Part shown: positions 1-6,152 of the stretch, piece by piece
Position numbering within the stretch: the first letter of the stretch is position 1
Layout of the letters: each line of letters begins with the position of its first letter
Assembly: GCA_031287505.1 (NCBI GenBank)
Contig: JAITSW010000045.1
Location: forward strand, 1-6,452
Direction: 5' to 3'
DNA: 6,452 nucleotides
DNA from: Propionibacteriaceae bacterium
GTDB taxonomy: Bacteria; Actinomycetota; Actinomycetes; Propionibacteriales; Propionibacteriaceae
The notes under the pieces: generated by a model
What the model was told of the DNA's origin: nothing
The model's input: only the letters and a program-made list of their open reading frames with translations
Databases searched by the model: none
Made by a program: the position numbers and the translations under genes

Positions 1-1
1 G

Positions 2-565
2 GCCTTGAAAGACCAGGGCGCCACCATCGTCCAGTACCTCGGAGCTGACACTGTCGCCGGCGGCACCCAGACCGCTGAGCAGGTTCTCAAAGATCTTGGC
101 GCTGACACCGAACTCAACATCGGCTTCATCACCGAGCCCGACGAAGTTCCAGTGCTTCTTCGCGACGAGGGTTTTGAGAAGGCCATCGCCGCCAACCCGA
201 ATGCCAAGGTTGTCGCCAAGGTCGACGGCAATGTGAAGCCCGACGATTCGCTCGCCGCCACCACGGAAATGCTTACCGGCAACCCCAACGTCAACGTAAT
301 CTTCGCCTCCACCGGCCCGGCGACATACGGTGCTTTGCAGGCTGTCGCGGGCAAGGACGTCAAGGTTTACGGTTTCTGCGCTTCTGAAGAGCCGCTGACC
401 GATCAGTACCCCGGCTGCGTTGCGCAAGAGCCGGAAGACTACGGCAAGCGCGTTGTTGGGCAGATCAAAGAATGGCTGGGCGGCGCGACTCCCGCGCCGG
501 AGATCCTCCGTCCTTTGAAGATGTTCGTCAAGGGCGAAACCCCGGCTCCTGGAGAGGTTGGCTAG
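2..565 (+). CDS. Sugar ABC transporter substrate-binding protein, Peripla_BP_4 type (3' part)
   Basis: This is the C-terminal 187 residues of an extracytoplasmic sugar-binding protein of the ribose/xylose-binding (Peripla_BP_4) family. It would capture a sugar outside the membrane and deliver it to an ABC permease. The frame is open to the left edge, and the TTG at 5-7 is an internal Leu codon, so the N-terminus and any lipoprotein signal lie upstream. Visible family traits are the alternating beta/alpha pattern of the second lobe: LNIGFITEP, then an RDEGFEKAIAANPNAKVVAKVDG segment in which a helix leads to a strand, then PNVNVIFASTGPATYGALQAV and a VKVYGFCASEE strand. The tail ends with a short Pro/Gly-rich segment. 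Full members run about 320-370 residues, so a little over half is present. It is followed 4 nt later by the transporter ATPase, which supports a shared operon. The sugar cannot be inferred. It could also be a xylose-, ribose- or polyol-type binding protein. Confidence 0.9.
   Translation, partial: ALKDQGATIVQYLGADTVAGGTQTAEQVLKDLGADTELNIGFITEPDEVPVLLRDEGFEKAIAANPNAKVVAKVDGNVKPDDSLAATTEMLTGNPNVNVIFASTGPATYGALQAVAGKDVKVYGFCASEEPLTDQYPGCVAQEPEDYGKRVVGQIKEWLGGATPAPEILRPLKMFVKGETPAPGEVG
551..557 (+). promoter_or_regulatory. Ribosome binding site deciding the ATPase start
   Basis: The purine-rich GGAGAGG lies inside the last codons of the binding-protein gene. It directly abuts the in-frame TTG at 558, leaving no spacer, so TTG is unlikely to initiate. 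The ATG at 570 is 12 nt downstream of it, somewhat long but workable. A further in-frame ATG at 594 has no comparable upstream element. Confidence 0.5.
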
Positions 566-569
566 CCAA

Positions 570-2132
570 ATGAATGCCGTGTTGGATACCGCGATGGCTT
601 CACAGCAGAACCCGGTCGGCCTCGAGGTGCGCGACATTGTCAAGCGTTTCTCTGGCGTGCCGGCTCTCAAGGGAGTCAGCGTTGGTATCCAACCCGGCAA
701 GATCCTTGGTTTGGTAGGACATAACGGTGCCGGGAAGTCGACGCTGTTGAAAGTCATCTCGGGTGCGTATAAGCCAGATTCCGGGGTGATCGGCATTTCG
801 GGCAAAGAGGTCGTTTTTTCGCAGCCTTCGGATGCCATCCAAGCCGGAATAGCAACCGTCTACCAAGAGCTTTCCCTGGTTCCAAACCTAACGGTGACGC
901 AGAATGTCCATCTGGGACATGAGCTGACTTCCAAGGGGCTGCTTCGACGCGAGGAGATGCGGGAGGACGCTGCCCGGGCGATGCGGAAATTCAACCTAGA
1001 TGTCGATGTAGACCGAAAAGTCCAGGCCTACCCGGTTGCCGTGCGGCAGCTTATGGAGATTGCCATCGCCGTCCATCGGCAAGCTCAATACCTCTTGCTC
1101 GACGAACCCACCACCGCCCTTGAAGGCGAACAAATTTCCCAGCTGCTCGAAGCAATTCGCTCCCTGGCAACCGATAAGGGGATGGGAATCATCTTCATCT
1201 CCCACAAGTTAGACGAGCTCTATCAGATCAGCGACCAGGTGGTAGCCCTAGTCGACGGGGAAGTGCTCATTGACGGGCCGGTAACGTCCGTCCCCAGGAA
1301 TGAATTGATTGCGGCCATCGCCGGTTCGGGCACCTCGGCGATTATCGAAACGGACTCGAAGGCTGGAGTTGACGTATCTCAGGGAGTCGGAGCCGCCGTT
1401 GAGTCTGCGCCCACTATCGTGGCGTCCAACCTGCGCACCGCGTATTTACACGGTGTGAATTTGCAGGCGCATGCCGGCCGGGTGCTGGGCTTATACGGCC
1501 TAATTGGTTCGGGGCGTACCGAATTTTTGCGAGCCTTAGTTGGGCTAGACCCAATCATTGGCGGCCAGGTGCTGCTCAACGGCAAAGACTACCGGCCATC
1601 CGCGCCGGCCCAATCCGTCCGCAATGGAATCGCCTACGTGACCGAAGAGCGCAAGGCTTCCGGAATCGTCCCCCAACTCGACTCTAGGTTCAATGTGGCG
1701 CTGCCAATCCTGGGTAGGTTCACCAGGGCTGGCGTCTTGGACAAAAAGAAGATGTTAGACAGCGCAGAAGGCTTTCTAGACCAACTGCGGGTAATCGGTA
1801 ATCGCAAAGTGCCCATCGAATCCCTCTCAGGTGGAAACCAGCAAAAAGTGGTGCTGGCTAGAGCCTTGGGGCAGCAACCAGACGTGCTGCTGCTAGACGA
1901 ACCCACAAAAGGTGTTGACATCGGCGTCAAGGTGGAAATCCACCGAATAGTGCGAAGCCTGGCCAGAGAATCTGGGCTCACTGTCATTTTGGTGTCGTCC
2001 GAAGAAGAAGAGATCCTAGCTGTGGCCGACGACGTCCACATATTCCAGGCCGGTACCTGCTATGGGGAACGCAGGCTAGCCGCAGGGCTTTCAATTTCTG
2101 ATTTACGCGCAGCCGCTTGGGCTGCCGCCTGA
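570..2132 (+). CDS. Sugar ABC transporter ATP-binding protein (RbsA/XylG-type, two ATPase domains)
   Basis: A 520-residue cytoplasmic ATPase that would power import of the sugar held by the upstream binding protein. It has two fused nucleotide-binding domains (NBDs). NBD1 carries a canonical Walker A GHNGAGKST (50-58), Q-loop Gln99, Walker B LLLDEP (175-180, Glu179) and switch His212. Its signature loop is non-canonical, YPVAVRQ (154-160). NBD2 has a Walker A in which Lys is Arg, GSGRTE (313-318), followed by EERKASGIV (359-367). It also has a canonical LSGGN signature (419-423) and LLLDEPT (440-446), with SSEEEE (476-481) where the switch His would be. The Arg in the second Walker A and the missing second switch His are usual for RbsA/MglA/XylG. 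The length is within the family's usual 490-520. The ATG at 570 is preferred over TTG 558 on ribosome-binding-site spacing. It begins 4 nt after the binding-protein stop. No permease follows, so it must be encoded elsewhere. The substrate is unknown. Confidence 0.93.
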   Translation: MNAVLDTAMASQQNPVGLEVRDIVKRFSGVPALKGVSVGIQPGKILGLVGHNGAGKSTLLKVISGAYKPDSGVIGISGKEVVFSQPSDAIQAGIATVYQELSLVPNLTVTQNVHLGHELTSKGLLRREEMREDAARAMRKFNLDVDVDRKVQAYPVAVRQLMEIAIAVHRQAQYLLLDEPTTALEGEQISQLLEAIRSLATDKGMGIIFISHKLDELYQISDQVVALVDGEVLIDGPVTSVPRNELIAAIAGSGTSAIIETDSKAGVDVSQGVGAAVESAPTIVASNLRTAYLHGVNLQAHAGRVLGLYGLIGSGRTEFLRALVGLDPIIGGQVLLNGKDYRPSAPAQSVRNGIAYVTEERKASGIVPQLDSRFNVALPILGRFTRAGVLDKKKMLDSAEGFLDQLRVIGNRKVPIESLSGGNQQKVVLARALGQQPDVLLLDEPTKGVDIGVKVEIHRIVRSLARESGLTVILVSSEEEEILAVADDVHIFQAGTCYGERRLAAGLSISDLRAAAWAAA

Positions 2133-2139
2133 TCCCAAT

Positions 2140-2144
2140 AGGAG
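2140..2144 (+). promoter_or_regulatory. Ribosome binding site of the SIS gene
   Basis: AGGAG ends 6 nt before the ATG at 2151, an ideal spacing. It fixes that start and lies in the 18-nt gap after the ATPase stop codon. Confidence 0.75.
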
Positions 2145-2150
2145 TACCCC

Positions 2151-2801
2151 ATGGGTGATACGGATAAAACTTCCTCCAATCCGGTGCTGGCTGCTGCCCG
2201 GCAGAGTGTTCTAAATGAAGTGCATGGTTTGCAAGCCCTGGCCGATAACATCGATGAGAGGTTTGCGGACGTAGTCGACTTGCTGTTGGCGACTCGCGGC
2301 AAGGTGTTCGTCACCGGTTCTGGGACGTCCGGCGCGATTGCCCATCGGATGGCGCATCTGCTTTCGGTTTGCGGTACTCCGTCCGTCCCACTCCAGCCGA
2401 TGGACGCTCTCCACGGCACCATGGGGGCGATAACCGAAGCTGATGTGGTGATCGCCATCTCGCGCGGCGGCAAGTCCACCGAACTCAACGATTTGTCAGA
2501 ACGCGTGAAGCTGCGCGGGGCGAAAGTCGTCGCACTTACCTCTAACGCGGATTCAGCGCTGGCGCGGATTGCCGACATCGTCGTTTTGCTGCCCACCGAC
2601 GATGTCATGGATCCAGGTGGGGTGATTGCCATGGGCTCGACGCTTGTGGTGGGCGCGCTAGGAGACGCCCTTGCCCAAGTGCTCATGCGAGCTCGCGGAT
2701 ACAGCTGGGATCAGATGCTCTTCACTCATCCTGCCGGCGCGGTTGGCGCCGAACAACACGACCTTGACCCGCTGCCACCCCTGGCAGAATCCGCCTTATA
2801 A
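2151..2801 (+). CDS. SIS-domain sugar-phosphate isomerase-like protein (KpsF/GutQ/KdsD-like, no CBS domains)
   Basis: A 216-residue cytoplasmic protein consisting essentially of one SIS (sugar isomerase) domain, about residues 20-200. KpsF/GutQ/KdsD arabinose-5-phosphate isomerases are about 320-330 residues with two C-terminal CBS domains, and these are absent here. Visible motifs are KVFVTGSGTSG (51-61), DALHGTMG (85-92), the phosphosugar-binding loop SRGGKSTE (104-111), VVALTSN (126-132), and GDALAQVLMRARGY to THPAGAVG (171-199). The last block closely follows the end of the KpsF SIS domain. From memory the KdsD active site uses Lys59, His88, Glu111 and His193. Here His88, Glu111 and His193 are kept at the same positions but position 59 is Thr. 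The expected reaction is aldose/ketose phosphate isomerisation, for example D-arabinose-5-P to D-ribulose-5-P, or a related hexulose-phosphate step. The exact substrate is inference. Sitting between the transporter ATPase and the sugar kinase supports a catabolic rather than envelope role. Confidence 0.85.
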   Translation: MGDTDKTSSNPVLAAARQSVLNEVHGLQALADNIDERFADVVDLLLATRGKVFVTGSGTSGAIAHRMAHLLSVCGTPSVPLQPMDALHGTMGAITEADVVIAISRGGKSTELNDLSERVKLRGAKVVALTSNADSALARIADIVVLLPTDDVMDPGGVIAMGSTLVVGALGDALAQVLMRARGYSWDQMLFTHPAGAVGAEQHDLDPLPPLAESAL

Positions 2802-2908
2802 CTCTCGTCTAGCATGAAGACGTGAAAGCCGATCAAGTAATTCCCGGCCTAGTGCCCTTGCAGACAAACGGCTAAGCCAGATAGCCAAGTCAAGATTCGG
2901 AGGTGTTT
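2802..2908 (+). other. Intergenic gap before the kinase gene, with a small inverted repeat
   Basis: A 107-nt spacer separates the SIS and kinase genes, longer than the other gaps in the cluster. It holds a 5-bp inverted repeat, GGCTA at 2870-2874 and TAGCC at 2882-2886, with a 7-nt centre, just ahead of the kinase ribosome binding site. I see no convincing -35/-10 pair and no hairpin with a T-run. The kinase may therefore be read through from upstream, or use a promoter I cannot recognise. Confidence 0.4.
2899..2903 (+). promoter_or_regulatory. Ribosome binding site of the kinase gene
   Basis: GGAGG, a perfect anti-16S match, ends 5 nt before the ATG at 2909. The in-frame GTG at 2903 overlaps this element and cannot be the start, so the kinase begins at 2909. 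Confidence 0.8.
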
Positions 2909-4363
2909 ATGGCTCTAGTTGCCGGTGTTGACTCGTCCACGCAATCCTGCACGGTCGAGCTTCGCGATGCCGATTCCGGTGCCCTTATCGGCACCGGTAG
3001 CGCACCCCACCCGCCTACCACCCCGCCCGTTTCTGAGCAAGACCCGGGCAAATGGTGGGAAGCTCTGGCGCTGGCTATGGCTCGGGCTAAAGAATCAGCC
3101 CAGGCCAGCCCCGGCGATATTGCCGCTATTTCGGTGGCCGCCCAATGCCATGGCCTGGTCTTGCAGGACGCCGCCGGCAAGGTATTGCGGCCGGTAAAGC
3201 TCTGGAACGACCTCACCTCTGCCGAGCAGGCAGCGGCTATGGTCAGCGAGACGGGCAAAGGCTTTTGGGCAGACGCGGTGGGCTCAGTCCCGACAGCGGC
3301 GTTCACTATTACCAAGCTCGCCTGGATGGCCCAGCACGAGCCACAAGTGCTGGCGCAAGCCGCAAGTGTCTGCGTCCCACATGATTGGCTCACCTGGAAA
3401 CTCAGCGGCGAGCTGGTCACCGACCGTTCGGACGCTTCCGGGACGTGCTATTACGCCGCCCATGAATCTCGCTATCGCCACGACATCTTGGAGCGATTCG
3501 GACGAGTCGGCGATTCCCTAAAGCTGCCCGCAGTTCTGGCGCCGACACAGGCAGTTGGGAAGGTCGCTCTCCAGGCAGCCGCCGAGCTGGGCATTAGCCC
3601 GAATACGCTCGTGGCTCCGGGTGCGGGCGATCAACATGCCGGTTCGCTGGGCATGGGCATCGGCCCCACCGACGTCCTCTTCTCACTGGGCACGTCCGGC
3701 GTGGTGATGACTGTTTCCAATACCCCTGTGCACGATCACAGCGGTTGGGTGAACGGGGTCTCAGATCCGACCGGACGCTACCTGCCTTTGGTCTGCACCT
3801 TGAATTCAACAAAGGTGACCGATTGGTTCCGGCAACTGCTGGGAGTGGGTTTTCAGGAATTTGACGAACTGGCTTTGAGTGTTTCCCCTAGCGAGAGGCT
3901 CTTGACGCTGGCTGCCTTCTTAGATGGCGAACGTTCCCCCGACTTACCCTTGTCGGTGGGCATTTTGGCTGGATTGAGCACCAGTTCAACACGGGCACAG
4001 CTGGCGCAAGCGGCGATAGACGGGGTGGTGTTGGGCCTTCTAGAGGGGCTGGATGCCATCTCGGCCAGCGCGCCGGCGAATGGGCGGGTTGTGGTTGCCG
4101 GCGGAGGGGCGAAGTCGGCGGCGTACCGGCAAACAATTGCCGATTTCCTCCAACGTGAGGTGCTGGTGTTGGAAGCTCCCGGAGCGACGCCGCGGGGGGC
4201 GGCGCTGCAAGCCGCCGCCGTCTTGGGCCAAAGCCCGATTGACCAGGTGCGCGATGCTTGGCGACCCCCAGTTGCCAGTGTCACCCATCCCGGAGCGCTG
4301 CTGCCGGGAAGCATCCGCGAACGCTATCGGGAATTAGCCGGCTACCGGGGGATGGACAGGTAA
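2909..4363 (+). CDS. xylB: FGGY-family carbohydrate kinase, xylulokinase (XylB-type)
   Basis: A 484-residue cytoplasmic ATP-dependent sugar kinase, the same length as E. coli XylB as I recall it. Xylulokinases convert D-xylulose to D-xylulose-5-phosphate for the pentose-phosphate pathway. The FGGY N-terminal domain begins with VAGVDSSTQS (Asp8, the ATP/Mg side). It continues with SEQDPGKWW (42-50), the substrate-side QCHG (79-82), LWND (98-101), VPHDWLTW (156-163) and TDRSDASGT (171-179). The catalytic Asp is expected at 241 in GAGDQHAGS. The C-terminal domain shows LGTSG (260-264), DGERSPDLP (339-347), the adenosine-side GGGAKS (398-403) and GATPRGAALQAA (425-436). E. coli XylB has Met where Cys80 stands here. 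The ATG at 2909 is set by GGAGG 5 nt upstream. It follows the transporter and SIS genes and is probably co-regulated with them. No xylose isomerase is in view, so another ketose or a pentitol-derived ketose is possible as substrate. Confidence 0.88.
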   Translation: MALVAGVDSSTQSCTVELRDADSGALIGTGSAPHPPTTPPVSEQDPGKWWEALALAMARAKESAQASPGDIAAISVAAQCHGLVLQDAAGKVLRPVKLWNDLTSAEQAAAMVSETGKGFWADAVGSVPTAAFTITKLAWMAQHEPQVLAQAASVCVPHDWLTWKLSGELVTDRSDASGTCYYAAHESRYRHDILERFGRVGDSLKLPAVLAPTQAVGKVALQAAAELGISPNTLVAPGAGDQHAGSLGMGIGPTDVLFSLGTSGVVMTVSNTPVHDHSGWVNGVSDPTGRYLPLVCTLNSTKVTDWFRQLLGVGFQEFDELALSVSPSERLLTLAAFLDGERSPDLPLSVGILAGLSTSSTRAQLAQAAIDGVVLGLLEGLDAISASAPANGRVVVAGGGAKSAAYRQTIADFLQREVLVLEAPGATPRGAALQAAAVLGQSPIDQVRDAWRPPVASVTHPGALLPGSIRERYRELAGYRGMDR

Positions 4364-4583
4364 GCCATATATCGACAGCGCGGACATCAGCAGGCCGACA
4401 CCGGGGTCTTTCTGGGCACCGACCTAGCTTTGCGGCTATTACCTGCCCGACGGCCGAAGCTGTTGTCGAAGCCTTAAACCGGGAGGCCGGCGTCGCCGGG
4501 CAATGGTGAATAGATAGGCAATCGCGAGCTTGCCTTGTGCTTCGCGCATATTACCCATGGAGTGTATGCGTGATTCTTGGTCC
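4364..4583. other. Convergent intergenic region, possible gene debris
   Basis: This 220-nt gap lies between the tail-to-tail kinase and CCA-enzyme genes. No convincing gene is present. One frame (stop TGA at 4507-4509) contains a protein-like stretch, SFAAITCPTAEAVV followed by EALNREAG, at about 4427-4490. Upstream it overlaps the kinase in a different frame and has no start of its own. It may be a remnant of a decayed gene or chance. A short GC hairpin, CCGGC (4487-4491) with GCCGG (4495-4499), has no T-run. Confidence 0.35.
4516..4535. terminator. Weak candidate terminator hairpin between convergent genes
   Basis: AGGCAA (4516-4521) and TTGCCT (4530-4535) form a perfect 6-bp stem with an 8-nt loop. 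It sits where either converging transcript could end. There is no run of T on the plus-strand side and none of A on the other, so it is not a textbook intrinsic terminator. Position is the main argument. Confidence 0.2.
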
Positions 4584-6029
4584 CTACGAAGCTTTGTGGG
4601 CATCCCACCAATCTAGGAGTTCTTTTTTTGCCTGCCCGTGCCCCAGCGGCCCTTCTTCCAGGCGCCGCTCTAGCAAGAATTTGTAGGCTTGCCCCACATC
4701 TGGGCCTGGGCCGATCCCTAGAATCTCCATGATCTCGTCACCGTTCAAATCAGGGCGAATCGCGTTGAGTTCTTCTTCTTCGGCGAGGATGTCGATCCGC
4801 CATTCCAGTTGGTCGTAGGCGGTGCGCAGGCGATTGGCTTTGCGGGCGTTGCGAGTTGTGACATCCGAACGGGTGAGAATATGCAGCCGTTCCAGTTCGC
4901 CTGCGGCATCCCGAACGTAACGGCGAACTGCGGAATCCGTCCACTCGGCATCGGTGTAGCCGTAAAAGCGCAGGTGTAGCTCAATGAGTCTGGCGACGGT
5001 GTCGATCTCGTTGTTAGAGAATTTCAGCCGTTTCATCAGCTTCTTGGCCTGCTTGGCGCCCACCAGATCGTGGTGGATGAAGCTCACTTTGCCACCGGGC
5101 TCGAAGCGCCGGGTGGCTGGCTTGCCGATGTCGTGCAGCAGTGCCGCCAGCCGAAGAATCAGATCAGGTTCGTGGCCGCGTTGCTTCTCAAAGCCGATGG
5201 CCTGCTCTAGAACAGTTAGCGAATGCTCGTAAACGTCTTTGTGACGGTGATGCTCGTCGGCCTCCATCTTCAGCGCCGGCAGCTCGGGCAGCACCAAATC
5301 GGCCAAGCCTGTTTCCACTAGGAGGTTTATGCCTGGACGCGGGTCGTCGGTAAGCAGCAGTTTGCCCAGTTCGTCGCGCACCCGCTCAGCCGAAACAATC
5401 TCAATGCGTTCCCGCATTTCACCCATTGCCCGAACCACATCCGGATCGGGCAGGAAGCTGAGTTGAGAGGTAAAGCGGGCAGCCCGCATCATCCGCAACG
5501 GGTCGTCTGAGAACGAGAGCTCCGCAGCGGCCGGGGTGCGGATGGAGGCCAGTTCCAAATCGCGCAGCCCACCGAATGGGTCGAGCAATTCGCCGTCCGC
5601 CATTGAAAGCGCCATGGCGTTTACGGTGAAGTCACGGCGAATCAAATCTCCAGCCAGGTGATCGCCGAAGACAACCTCGGGTTTGCGGGATTCGCCTCGA
5701 TATGTGTCGGCTCTAAAAGTGGTGATTTCGACCAGCCAAGAACCAACTTCGTCTTCAAGCTGCGCCGCAATCGTCCCGTATTCACGGCCAACGTCCCAAA
5801 GAGCTTTGGCCAGCGGGCCTACCAATTCCTCGATCTTGTCTGGACGCGCGGAGGTGGTGAAGTCTAGATCGTTGCCCAGCCGTCCCATCAAGGCATCGCG
5901 GACGGAGCCACCCACCAGGTAGAGTTCTTCGTCGGCACCCGCAAAAGCCTGCGCCAAGAGTGTGATCGACGGCATCCCAGAGCGGACGTCAATCAGAGCC
6001 TGACGCTGGCGGTCGGTTAGTTCGAGCAC
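4584..6029 (-). CDS. cca: CCA tRNA nucleotidyltransferase (CCA-adding enzyme, class II with HD domain)
   Basis: A 481-residue cytoplasmic enzyme that builds or repairs the 3'-CCA end of tRNAs from CTP and ATP without a nucleic acid template. The class II nucleotidyltransferase head has LVGGSVRDALMG (38-49), the metal-binding carboxylates of NDLDFTT (Asp54, Asp56), RRDFTVNAMA (131-140), DPFGG (150-154), DDPLRMMRAARF (175-186) and SAERVRDEL (213-221). A tRNA-binding region follows, with an HD phosphohydrolase domain: HHRHKDVYEHS (260-270), LLHDIGKP (297-304) and FIHHD (317-321). The tail contains LTRSDVTTRN and ends LLDWWDAHKAS. From memory this matches mycobacterial PcnA from end to end, so it is full length. 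The GTG at 6029 is the farthest usable start, because an in-frame TAG lies two codons upstream (6036-6038). There is no good ribosome binding site, but a -10 element lies just upstream, which suggests a leaderless mRNA. The gene converges on the kinase operon and is functionally unrelated to it. Confidence 0.95.
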   Translation of the reverse strand: MLELTDRQRQALIDVRSGMPSITLLAQAFAGADEELYLVGGSVRDALMGRLGNDLDFTTSARPDKIEELVGPLAKALWDVGREYGTIAAQLEDEVGSWLVEITTFRADTYRGESRKPEVVFGDHLAGDLIRRDFTVNAMALSMADGELLDPFGGLRDLELASIRTPAAAELSFSDDPLRMMRAARFTSQLSFLPDPDVVRAMGEMRERIEIVSAERVRDELGKLLLTDDPRPGINLLVETGLADLVLPELPALKMEADEHHRHKDVYEHSLTVLEQAIGFEKQRGHEPDLILRLAALLHDIGKPATRRFEPGGKVSFIHHDLVGAKQAKKLMKRLKFSNNEIDTVARLIELHLRFYGYTDAEWTDSAVRRYVRDAAGELERLHILTRSDVTTRNARKANRLRTAYDQLEWRIDILAEEEELNAIRPDLNGDEIMEILGIGPGPDVGQAYKFLLERRLEEGPLGHGQAKKELLDWWDAHKAS

Positions 6030-6037
6030 AATCGCCT

Positions 6038-6043
6038 ATTCTA
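6038..6043 (-). promoter_or_regulatory. -10 promoter element of cca, probable leaderless start
   Basis: Read on the minus strand this is TAGAAT, a strong TANNNT-type -10 hexamer. Its last base is 8 nt before the G of the GTG start codon at 6029. The usual -10 spacing puts the transcription start within about 0-2 nt of that GTG. No TTGACA-like -35 is evident about 17 bp upstream, which is common for actinobacterial promoters. Confidence 0.6.
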
Positions 6044-6047
6044 GTGG

Positions 6048-6077
6048 GTGCGCTGTGGATAGCCCGAGGTAGCGCAC
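6048..6077. repeat. Perfect 7-bp inverted repeat upstream of the cca promoter
   Basis: GTGCGCT (6048-6054) and AGCGCAC (6071-6077) are exact reverse complements separated by 16 nt. The arms flank the expected -35 region of the cca promoter, so this could be a binding site for a dimeric regulator. It could also be a hairpin ending the upstream minus-strand transcript, but there is no T-run. The function is not established. Confidence 0.4.
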
Positions 6078-6152
6078 AGAGAACGACAGCACAACGCCTA
6101 GTGGAACCCGATTCACATCTGCCTAAAGGCGAGGTCTTCTACCCGAGACGGT

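Larger units (their letters stand above)
6030..6152. other. Intergenic region between cca and the upstream partial gene
   Basis: A 123-nt gap between two minus-strand genes. It holds the cca -10 element, the inverted repeat listed separately, and a short GCCTAAAGGC near-palindrome (6121-6130) that is too small for a terminator. No tRNA or small gene is apparent. Confidence 0.5.

Noticed and set aside
558..569. TTG at 558 as start of the ATPase, four codons upstream of the ATG at 570
   Set aside because: It directly abuts GGAGAGG with no spacer. The ATG at 570 is a better codon with usable spacing. The MASQ repeated at 558 and 594 appears to be chance.
2060..2686. Long minus-strand open frame (208 codons) opposite the SIS gene
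   Set aside because: It is rich in Ser, Ala and Arg without domain features, and lies opposite a clearly recognisable SIS protein. It is a shadow frame.
2810..2815. TAGCAT as a -10 element for a separate kinase promoter
   Set aside because: No matching -35 is found at 16-18 bp, and it lies nearly 100 nt before the start. The evidence is too weak to list.
2822..2875. 17-codon GTG-initiated mini-ORF ahead of the kinase (leader peptide?)
   Set aside because: It has no ribosome binding site, no run of regulatory codons and no attenuator-like hairpin pair. Such short frames are expected by chance.
2903..2908. GTG at 2903 as start of the kinase
   Set aside because: It overlaps the GGAGG ribosome binding site. 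ATG 2909 lies 5 nt downstream and matches the expected N-terminus.
3853..4314. Minus-strand open frames opposite the kinase C-terminal domain
   Set aside because: They have low-complexity Pro/Arg/Ser composition and are antisense to conserved FGGY motifs.
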